6,721 bases of DNA, taken from NCBI GenBank assembly GCA_946479905.1, contig CAMLIA010000212.1:1-6721 (forward strand), written 5' to 3'. Position 1 is the first letter of the stretch. Every line of letters starts with the position of its first letter. Positions 1 to 4,390 of the stretch are shown here, one piece after another. Made by a program: the position numbers and the translations under genes. Source of the stretch: an uncultured Frankiales bacterium (GTDB lineage: Bacteria; Actinomycetota; Actinomycetes; Mycobacteriales; SCTD01). The notes below the pieces were generated by a model. The model was not told the DNA's origin and did not search any database. It worked only from the letters and a program-made list of their open reading frames with translations.

Positions 1-1
1 C

Positions 2-532
2 TACGAGGCGGTCATCCGGGTCAACAGCCAGTCCGGCAAGGGCGGCGTGGCCTACGTGCTCAAGAACGACCACCACCTCGACCTGCCGCGGCGCATGCAG
101 ATCGAGTTCAGCCGCGTCGTGCAGCAGGTCGCCGACGGGGAGGGCGGCGAGATCTCTCCCGCGCGCATCTGGCAGCTCTTCCAGGAGACGTACCTGGCCG
201 ACGGGGCACTCGCGCTGACGTCGTACAAGCACTCCTCCGACGAGGAGGACCGGATCGAGGCCAACGTGGTCTGGCACGGCAGGCCGGTGACCCTCAGCGG
301 GACCGGCAACGGGCCGATCGCCGCGTTCGTGCACGCGCTGTCCTCGCTCGACCTCGACGTGCGCGTCCTCGACTACGTCGAGCACGCGACGACGGCGGGG
401 GAGGACTCGCAGGCGGCGTCCTACCTCGAGCTCGCGGTGAACGGCTCGGTGCTCTGGGGCTGCGGCGTGCACCCGTCGATCGTCACCAGCTCGCTGCGCG
501 CGATCGTGAGCGGGATCAACCGCACCGTCTGA
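2..532 (+). CDS. leuA: 2-isopropylmalate synthase, C-terminal part (5' end outside window)
   Basis: Only the last 176 residues are present, reading in frame from base 2 to TGA at 530-532. The enzyme condenses acetyl-CoA with 2-oxoisovalerate, the committed step of leucine synthesis. The catalytic TIM barrel lies upstream of the window. What remains starts with VIRVNSQSGKGGVAYVL, typical of the linker and late catalytic-subdomain region of actinobacterial LeuA. It continues into the LeuA regulatory (dimerisation) domain, seen as GTGNGPIAAF at fragment residues 100-109, SQAASYLEL, and the closing GVHPSIVTSSLRAIVSGINR. In this family that domain binds leucine for feedback inhibition. The end looks intact. 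An apparent GTG start at base 47 is internal: conserved sequence runs upstream of it to the window edge. It is followed by a strong hairpin and then leuB, whose product works later in the same pathway. Confidence 0.95.
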   Translation, partial: YEAVIRVNSQSGKGGVAYVLKNDHHLDLPRRMQIEFSRVVQQVADGEGGEISPARIWQLFQETYLADGALALTSYKHSSDEEDRIEANVVWHGRPVTLSGTGNGPIAAFVHALSSLDLDVRVLDYVEHATTAGEDSQAASYLELAVNGSVLWGCGVHPSIVTSSLRAIVSGINRTV

Positions 533-536
533 GCCG

Positions 537-593
537 CAGGGGTCGGGCTGGGGCCCTGTGCACTGCATCTGCAGGGCACTGTCCCGACCCCTG
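537..593 (+). terminator. Large hairpin after leuA, probable terminator without a T-tract
   Basis: A perfect 11-bp inverted repeat, CAGGGGTCGGG at 537-547 and CCCGACCCCTG at 583-593, starts four bases after the leuA stop. Inside it GCCCTG (553-558) can pair with CAGGGC (572-577), giving a second stem. No T-run follows on either side, so this would be a GC-rich terminator of the kind common in actinobacteria, or a processing or stability hairpin. It should work in either direction. Confidence 0.65.
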
Positions 594-645
594 GCTGGGC
601 GTCTCATCATGTGGGACAACGGTCCTAGGAAGTGGTACGGGGTGG

Positions 646-658
646 TACCGTCGCCGGC
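646..658 (+). promoter_or_regulatory. Probable -10 element of leuB, leaderless mRNA predicted
   Basis: TACCGT at 646-651 fits the actinobacterial TANNNT -10 consensus. It ends seven bases before the leuB ATG at 659, which puts transcription start at or next to the ATG. No Shine-Dalgarno sequence precedes the gene, as expected for a leaderless message. No good -35 is seen at 17-18 bases. A direct repeat, GTGGTACGG (632-640) and GTGGTACCG (642-650), spaced by ten bases, overlaps the element and could be an operator; that is inference. Confidence 0.55.
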
Positions 659-1672
659 ATGACGAAGCTGGCTGTCATCGGCGGGGACGGCATCGGGCCC
701 GAGGTCGTGGCCGAGGGTCTGAAGGTGCTGGACGCCGTGCTGCCCGGGGTGGCGACGACGTCGTACGACCTCGGCGCGGTGAGGTACAACCGCACCGGGG
801 AGACGCTGCCCGACGCGGTCGTCGCGGAGCTGCGCGGGTTCGACGCGATCCTGCTCGGCGCCATCGGCGACCCGTCGGTGCCGCCCGGTGTGCTCGAGCG
901 CGGGCTGCTGCTCAAGCTCCGCTTCGCGCTGGACCACCACGTCAACCTGCGGCCGGTGAAGCTCTACCCCGGCGTCGAGGGGCCGGTGCAGGGCCCGGTC
1001 GACATGGTCGTCGTGCGCGAGGGCACCGAGGGGCCGTATGTCGGGAACGGTGGCTCCATGCGCACCGGCACGCCGCACGAGGTCGCGACCGAGGTCAGCC
1101 TCAACACGGCGTACGGCGTGGAGCGCGTGGTGCGGGACGCCTTCGGGCGCGCGCAGCAGCGGCGCAAGCACCTGACCCTGGTGCACAAGACCAACGTGCT
1201 CGTGCACGCGGGTGGTCTCTGGAAGCGCGTCTTCGACGCGGTCAGCGCCGACTTCCCCGACGTGGAGACCGCCTACCAGCACGTCGACGCGGCCAGCATG
1301 TTCTTCGTGACCGACCCGGGCCGCTTCGACGTGGTCGTCACCGACAACCTGTTCGGCGACATCCTCACCGACATCGGGGCGGCGATCGGCGGTGGCATCG
1401 GCCTGGCCGCGAGCGGCAACCTGGACGTTTCCCGGACCAACCCCTCGATGTTCGAGCCGGTGCACGGCAGCGCTCCGGACATCGCCGGCCAGCAGAAGGC
1501 GGACCCGACCGCCACGGTGCTCAGCGTGGCCCTGCTCCTGGAGCACCTCGGCCATGTCGAGCAGGCCCGTCGCGTGGAGGCAGCGGTGGCCAAGGACCTC
1601 GCCACCCGAGGTCGCGAGGAGCGCAGCACCGCACAGGTCGGCGACGCGCTCGCCGCGCTGGCGGCGGGCTAG
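659..1672 (+). CDS. leuB: 3-isopropylmalate dehydrogenase
   Basis: A 337-residue NAD-dependent beta-decarboxylating dehydrogenase of the cytosol. It oxidises 3-isopropylmalate to 2-oxoisocaproate (via the 2-isopropyl-3-oxosuccinate intermediate) in leucine synthesis. In the citramalate route it also acts on 3-methylmalate, giving 2-oxobutyrate. Visible signatures are GDGIGPEV (9-16), the substrate arginines R88, R98 and R120 (the last in REGTEGPY), Y127, K177 in HKTN, the metal-binding aspartates D210, D234 and D238 (in [11 protein letters not shown]), and the NAD-binding [12 protein letters not shown] (266-277). The length matches the compact actinobacterial form. I chose ATG 659 because the family begins with a few residues before GGDGIGPE and because a -10 element sits just upstream. 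A GTG start nine codons earlier (632) would add residues unlike the family. The stop TAG at 1670-1672 lies inside a tandem repeat. Nothing appears broken. Confidence 0.97.
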   Translation: MTKLAVIGGDGIGPEVVAEGLKVLDAVLPGVATTSYDLGAVRYNRTGETLPDAVVAELRGFDAILLGAIGDPSVPPGVLERGLLLKLRFALDHHVNLRPVKLYPGVEGPVQGPVDMVVVREGTEGPYVGNGGSMRTGTPHEVATEVSLNTAYGVERVVRDAFGRAQQRRKHLTLVHKTNVLVHAGGLWKRVFDAVSADFPDVETAYQHVDAASMFFVTDPGRFDVVVTDNLFGDILTDIGAAIGGGIGLAASGNLDVSRTNPSMFEPVHGSAPDIAGQQKADPTATVLSVALLLEHLGHVEQARRVEAAVAKDLATRGREERSTAQVGDALAALAAG

Positions 1673-1700
1673 TCCTCCGGGGGGCTAGTCCTTCGGGGGG
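1669..1700 (+). repeat. 16-bp tandem duplication overlapping the leuB stop codon
   Basis: CTAGTCCTCCGGGGGG (1669-1684) is followed directly by CTAGTCCTTCGGGGGG (1685-1700), matching at 15 of 16 positions. A decayed third start, TTGTCCCTCG, follows. The first copy contains the leuB TAG stop, so the duplication left a second in-register CTAG. It looks like recent slippage. The second copy could form a very small C(UUCG)G hairpin. Confidence 0.85.
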
Positions 1701-1729
1701 TTGTCCCTCGCCGCCGAGGGGAGGATGGT
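1701..1729 (+). promoter_or_regulatory. Possible promoter of the gene at 1767
   Basis: TTGTCC at 1701-1706 and GATGGT at 1724-1729 are separated by 17 bases and partly match TTGACA and TANNNT. A transcript from here would have about 30 bases of leader including the ribosome binding site. The spacer also holds a 6-bp inverted repeat, CCCTCG (1705-1710) and CGAGGG (1715-1720), with a 4-base loop. That could instead be a weak end for the leuB message, since no T-tract follows. Confidence 0.35.
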
Positions 1730-1766
1730 CGGCTTTGCACCCACCGACCTGAGAGGGGGTGGCGCG

Positions 1767-2390
1767 ATGTTCGTGCGCGCCACGACGGTCCACGCGGACC
1801 GGAACCGGATCGACGACGGCATCGCGTTCGTGCGCGACCACGTCGTCCCGGCCGTCGCCCAGCAGCCGGGCAACCTCGGGCTGTCGATGTTCGTCGACCG
1901 CGACACCGGTGTCGTCACGGTCACGACCGCGTGGGAGACCGCGCAGGCACGGCAGGCCTCGGAACCCGAGCTGGCCACGGTCCGCGCCGGCGCGCTGCAG
2001 GCGCTCGGCGGCGGGACCCCCGCCAGCGAGCTGCTGGAGCTGGCCGTGCTGGACCGCCGCCGTCCCGCCGAGCCGGGCTTCTGGAGCAGGATGACCCGGG
2101 TCCGGATCGACCCGCACCGCATCGACTCCGCGATCGACGCGTACAGCGCCTCGACGATGCACGACGTCCAGCTGCTCGACGGCTACTGCAGCGCCGTGCT
2201 GCTCGTGGACCGGGCCAGCGGCCACGGTGCCGTCTCGGTCATCTTCGACAGCCGCCGCGCGCTCGAGGCCAGCCGCGCCGCCGCCCAGGCGCTGCGCGAC
2301 ACGGGCTCCGCGAAATCGGGTGCCGAGGTGACCGAGGTGCGCGAGTCCGAGATCGTCCTCGCCGGCATCCGGATGCCCCAGACCGGCTGA
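1767..2390 (+). CDS. Unrecognised protein with two tandem alpha/beta (ABM-like) halves
   Basis: A 207-residue soluble protein with no signal peptide or membrane segment. I do not recognise a named family. Two halves resemble each other: residues 2-97 (VRATTVHADRNRIDDGIAF onward) and 107-202 (SRMTRVRIDPHRIDSAIDA onward). Each has an N-terminal strand, a D-x-x-R-I-D motif starting a helix, a strand ending in FVDRDTG or LVDRASG, a further strand, a helix and a last strand. This order suits the dimeric alpha/beta-barrel (antibiotic biosynthesis monooxygenase-like) fold, with the two halves forming a pseudo-dimer in one chain. No catalytic residue can be assigned. ATG 1767 is chosen for AGGGGGT (1754-1760) six bases upstream and because the first strand begins there; a TTG start at 1701 lacks such support. 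It sits between leuB and ilvE, but a role in amino acid synthesis is only suggested by position. Confidence 0.85.
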   Translation: MFVRATTVHADRNRIDDGIAFVRDHVVPAVAQQPGNLGLSMFVDRDTGVVTVTTAWETAQARQASEPELATVRAGALQALGGGTPASELLELAVLDRRRPAEPGFWSRMTRVRIDPHRIDSAIDAYSASTMHDVQLLDGYCSAVLLVDRASGHGAVSVIFDSRRALEASRAAAQALRDTGSAKSGAEVTEVRESEIVLAGIRMPQTG

Positions 2391-2463
2391 CTCCTCACCC
2401 CCGGTTCGTGCGGGGAGACGAGGGCGGGACGCGGCGGTGGTGGCGCCGCACGAGCCCGTCGCG

Positions 2464-2510
2464 AGGGCATGCCCTGACCGCATGAGCCAGGTAACCTTGC
2501 GGCCAGGAGG
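2464..2510 (+). promoter_or_regulatory. ilvE promoter region with 12-bp palindrome and ribosome binding site
   Basis: TAACCT (2492-2497) fits the TANNNT -10 consensus. Seven bases later comes AGGAGG (2505-2510), six bases before the ilvE ATG, so any leader would be very short. A perfect palindrome, AGGGCATGCCCT (2464-2475), is centred about 22 bases upstream of the -10 start, where it would cover the -35 position. It is a candidate operator. The rest of the 126-base gap holds only a weak 5-bp hairpin (CCCCG 2399-2403, CGGGG 2411-2415). Confidence 0.45.
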
Positions 2511-2516
2511 AACCAC

Positions 2517-3602
2517 ATGACCATGCAGTTCGCAGTGCAGCCCTCGGGCACCCCGGTGGACGCCGAGGCCCGCGCCGAGATCCTGGCGAACCCGGCCTTC
2601 GGCAAGGTGTTCACCGACCACATGGTCACGGCCGAGTGGTCCTCGGGCGAGGGCTGGCACGACGCCCGGCTGAGCGCCTACGCGCCGGTCAGCATCGACC
2701 CGGCCGCGGTCGTCCTGCACTACGGGCAGACGGTCTTCGAGGGCCTCAAGGCCTACCGGCAGCCCGACGGCGGCGTGGCCCTGTTCCGGCCCGAGCGCAA
2801 CGCCGCGCGGATGGCGCGCAGCTCGCGCCGGCTCGCGCTCCCCGAGTTCCCGGAGGACGCGTTCGTCGAGGCGTGCGAGCTGCTGGTGCGCACTGACAAG
2901 GACTGGGTGCCGAGCGGCGAAGGTGCCTCGCTCTACCTGCGGCCCTTCGTGTGGGCCACCGAGGTCGGGCTCGGCGTGCGCCCGTCCGACACCGCGCTGT
3001 TCCAGCTGATCGCCTCGCCGTCCGGCAACTACTTCAGCGGCCCGCTCCGGCCGGTGTCGCTGTGGCTGTCGCAGGAGTACACCCGCGCGGCGCCGGGAGG
3101 CACCGGGGCCGCGAAGTGCGGCGGCAACTACGCCGCGTCGCTGGTCGCGCAGCAGGAGGCCGCGGCCAACGGCTGCGACCAGGTGGTGTTCCTCGACGCG
3201 GTCGAGCACCGCTGGCTCGAGGAGCTCGGCGGCATGAACATCTTCCTCGTCATGGACGACGGCCGGCTCGTCACCCCTGACGTGAGCGGCACCATCCTCG
3301 AGGGCATCACCCGGGACTCCATCATCACGATCGCCAAGGAGCTCGGCCACGAGGTGGAGGAGCGCAAGGTCGACGTGGACGAGTGGCGCAAGGGTGCCGT
3401 CGACGGCTCCGTCGTCGAGGTGTTCGCGTGCGGCACGGCCGCCGTCATCACGCCCATCGGCGCGCTGCGCTGGCCCGGCGGCGAGGCGGTTGCGGGCACC
3501 GGCGAGCCCGGTGACACGACCATGAAGCTCCGCAAGGCGCTGATGGACGTCCAGTACGGCCGCGTCGAGGACACCCACGGCTGGGTCAGGCGCGTCATCT
3601 AG
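2517..3602 (+). CDS. ilvE: Branched-chain amino acid aminotransferase
   Basis: A 361-residue class IV (fold type IV) PLP-dependent aminotransferase, cytosolic. It exchanges amino groups between glutamate and the 2-oxo acids of leucine, isoleucine and valine, the last step of all three pathways. The PLP lysine is K200 in GTGAAKCGGNYAASL. Other family signatures are LHYGQTVFEGLKAYR (67-81), LYLRPFVWAT (139-148), EELGGMNIF (235-243), which contains the PLP-contacting glutamate, and FACGTAAVITPIG (303-315), which forms the phosphate-binding region. Length and motifs match the larger BCAT group shared by actinobacteria and eukaryotes rather than the shorter E. coli IlvE type. ATG 2517 is preferred over ATG 2523 because AGGAGG lies six bases upstream. 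The reading frame is complete and ends in TAG at 3600-3602. It completes both the LeuA/LeuB and the CimA routes encoded nearby. Confidence 0.97.
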   Translation: MTMQFAVQPSGTPVDAEARAEILANPAFGKVFTDHMVTAEWSSGEGWHDARLSAYAPVSIDPAAVVLHYGQTVFEGLKAYRQPDGGVALFRPERNAARMARSSRRLALPEFPEDAFVEACELLVRTDKDWVPSGEGASLYLRPFVWATEVGLGVRPSDTALFQLIASPSGNYFSGPLRPVSLWLSQEYTRAAPGGTGAAKCGGNYAASLVAQQEAAANGCDQVVFLDAVEHRWLEELGGMNIFLVMDDGRLVTPDVSGTILEGITRDSIITIAKELGHEVEERKVDVDEWRKGAVDGSVVEVFACGTAAVITPIGALRWPGGEAVAGTGEPGDTTMKLRKALMDVQYGRVEDTHGWVRRVI

Positions 3603-3622
3603 TCACGGCTGGTTCCGCGACG

Positions 3623-3641
3623 TACCGTCCGGGGCAGGAGG
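3623..3641 (+). promoter_or_regulatory. Probable promoter and ribosome binding site of the CBS gene
   Basis: TACCGT (3623-3628) is followed seven bases later by AGGAGG (3636-3641), and six bases on by ATG 3648. This is the same spacing as at ilvE. TAGTCA (3600-3605), which contains part of the ilvE stop, lies 17 bases upstream as a weak -35. Read-through from ilvE is equally possible because the gap is only 45 bases. Confidence 0.45.
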
Positions 3642-3647
3642 TGCCCC

Positions 3648-4040
3648 ATGCACGTCAGGGACGCGATGAGCACGACGATCCTCACCATCGGGCCGACGCA
3701 CACGCTGCGGCAGGCCGCTCGCCTGATGGCCGAGCGCAAGGTGGGGGCGGCGGTCGTGCTGGACCCCGACGCGGACGGGCCGGGCATCCTCACCGAGCGC
3801 GACGTGCTGGAGGCGGTCGCGCAGGGTCAGGACCCCGACAGCGAGGTCTGCGCCGACCACCTCACGCCGGACGCTGTCACAGCCATGCCGGACTGGGACC
3901 TCGGCCGCGCCGCGCAGGCGATGCTGCACGGCGGCTTCCGCCACCTCGTCGTGTGTGACGGCCCCGACGTCGTGGGCGTGCTCTCCGTGAGGGACATCGT
4001 GCGCGTCGTCAGCGGACAGGGAGTCCTCGCGCCCGCGTAG
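3648..4040 (+). CDS. Two-CBS-domain protein
   Basis: A 130-residue cytosolic protein consisting almost entirely of one CBS pair (Bateman module). CBS1 spans about 1-58, beginning VRDAMSTTILTIGPTHTL and ending GILTERDVLEAV. CBS2 spans about 68-122, ending VVGVLSVRDIVRVV. The T-x-R-D/S-x-R-D ends (TERD 49-52, SVRD 113-116) are the usual adenosyl-nucleotide contact positions in such pairs, so binding of AMP, ATP or S-adenosylmethionine is plausible. The ligand and partner are unknown. There is no fused effector domain, so it probably acts by binding another protein or as an energy or nucleotide sensor. It lies between ilvE and the cimA operon. Whether it belongs functionally to that pathway cannot be told from sequence. 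ATG 3648 is fixed by CAGGAGG six bases upstream. Confidence 0.93.
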   Translation: MHVRDAMSTTILTIGPTHTLRQAARLMAERKVGAAVVLDPDADGPGILTERDVLEAVAQGQDPDSEVCADHLTPDAVTAMPDWDLGRAAQAMLHGGFRHLVVCDGPDVVGVLSVRDIVRVVSGQGVLAPA

Positions 4041-4041
4041 C

Positions 4042-4068
4042 CGCCTGGACCTGATACCGTGCCAGGCG
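4042..4068 (+). promoter_or_regulatory. Promoter of the cimA leader, enclosed by an inverted repeat
   Basis: TACCGT (4055-4060), preceded by TGA, forms an extended -10 (TGN-TANNNT). It ends eight bases before the leader ATG at 4069, so the transcript should start at or near that ATG. No -35 is recognisable at 4031-4037. The arms CGCCTGG (4042-4048) and CCAGGCG (4062-4068) form a perfect 7-bp inverted repeat with 13 bases between them, centred at 4055, the start of the -10. A protein bound there would block the promoter. Alternatively the repeat is a weak hairpin ending the CBS gene message. Confidence 0.6.
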
Positions 4069-4107
4069 ATGTACCAGTCGATCATCATTGCCGAGCGCGT
4101 CTGCTGA
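4069..4107 (+). CDS. Predicted isoleucine-codon leader peptide MYQSIIIAERVC
   Basis: A 12-codon frame starts at the expected 5' end of the transcript and stops at TGA 4105-4107. It contains three Ile codons in a row (ATC ATC ATT, 4081-4089); ATT is the only one I noticed in this very GC-rich window. There is no Shine-Dalgarno, consistent with leaderless translation. The last four sense codons and the stop lie within or just before the 5' arm of a 13-bp hairpin, and an intrinsic terminator follows before the structural genes. This is the arrangement of a ribosome-mediated attenuator. The gene pair downstream ends in citramalate synthase, which feeds isoleucine synthesis, so the Ile run fits the pathway. 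Inference: scarce charged tRNA-Ile stalls the ribosome here and raises read-through. It is too short to identify by homology. Confidence 0.72.
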   Translation: MYQSIIIAERVC

Positions 4108-4126
4108 CCTGAGTCAGCGACGCGCT
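4094..4126 (+). promoter_or_regulatory. Attenuator hairpin overlapping the leader peptide end
   Basis: AGCGCGTC (4094-4101) pairs with GACGCGCT (4119-4126), and GCTGA (4103-4107) with TCAGC (4114-4118). T4102 is bulged and the loop has six bases. The 13-bp stem includes the leader stop codon. Ribosomes at the Ile codons or at the stop would cover different parts of its 5' arm. When that arm is covered, bases 4119-4124 can pair, with two wobbles, to 4158-4163, the tail of the next terminator. Confidence 0.6.
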
Positions 4127-4164
4127 ACCCCTTCTGCCCTCGCGGCCGGAGGGGTTTCGTGTTT
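4127..4164 (+). terminator. Intrinsic terminator between leader peptide and structural genes
   Basis: ACCCCTTC (4127-4134) pairs with GGAGGGGT (4148-4155, one T-G wobble). After one mismatch GCC (4136-4138) pairs with GGC (4144-4146) around a 5-base loop. The tail TTTCGTGTTT (4155-4164) has seven T in ten, unusual in this GC-rich window. It lies 13 bases upstream of the ACT gene start and downstream of the leader promoter. It therefore ends the leader transcript and makes best sense as an attenuator, although it could also stop transcripts coming from the CBS gene. Confidence 0.75.
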
Positions 4165-4177
4165 CTAGGAGCCACAG

Positions 4178-4390
4178 ATGTCCACGTCCCTCGACCTGGT
4201 GCTGTCACCAGGAGTGCCGGCGCTCGCCGGCGTTGTGTCGGTGCTGCACGCCCGCAAGGCGCAGCCGACCCGGATCGAGTGGATCGACGGGATCGACATC
4301 GCCAGCCTCCGTCTGGAGCTCGAGGACGGCGACGGGCTGATCGTGCGCCAGCTCGAGCGCCGCATCGACGTGCACGAGGTGACCGCATGA
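4178..4390 (+). CDS. Small ACT-like protein resembling acetolactate synthase small subunit (IlvM/IlvH type)
   Basis: A complete 70-residue protein with no membrane segment. The predicted order is strand (LDLVL, 5-9), turn with SPGVPAL, helix (about 14-28, GVVSVLHARKA), strand (RIEWID), strand (ASLRLELED), helix (IVRQLERR) and strand (IDVHEV). This is the ACT fold order. The PGVPALAGVVSVLHARK segment matches the family's ligand-binding turn and first helix. The end IVRQLERRIDVHEV parallels the QLxxLVDVxxV end of the ACT domain in E. coli IlvH and IlvM (from memory, not a search). No acetolactate synthase large-subunit gene is in the window. TAGGAG (4166-4171) supports ATG 4178, and its stop overlaps the cimA start by ATGA. 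Inference: it binds isoleucine or another branched-chain amino acid and acts on CimA or on acetolactate synthase. The fold assignment is good; the function is open. Confidence 0.82.
   Translation: MSTSLDLVLSPGVPALAGVVSVLHARKAQPTRIEWIDGIDIASLRLELEDGDGLIVRQLERRIDVHEVTA

Noticed and set aside
632..658. GTG start nine codons upstream of the leuB ATG
   Set aside because: It would place the start upstream of the predicted -10 and add residues not seen in the family, whose proteins begin shortly before GDGIGPE.
609..662. A 17-codon frame ending in an ATGA overlap with leuB
   Set aside because: It has no ribosome binding site, no Leu, and it spans the predicted promoter. ATGA overlaps arise automatically whenever the second codon begins with A.
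2482..2520. A 12-codon frame (MSQVTLRPGGTT) ending in an ATGA overlap with ilvE
   Set aside because: It has one Leu and one Val codon but no run of pathway codons, no terminator follows, and it crosses the -10 and ribosome binding site of ilvE.
1521..3578. A 685-codon open frame on the - strand across leuB, the duplicated protein gene and ilvE
   Set aside because: It is antisense to three genes with clear or consistent family features. Its translation is rich in Arg, Gly, Ala and His with no recognisable domain, the usual product of GC-rich antisense frames.
4159..4386. Extending CimA upstream to GTG 4159 (595 residues)
   Set aside because: The extension would begin in the terminator tail and read the ACT gene in another frame. 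Its sequence is Arg/Pro/Ala-rich and unlike CimA N-termini, whereas ATG 4387 has a good ribosome binding site.
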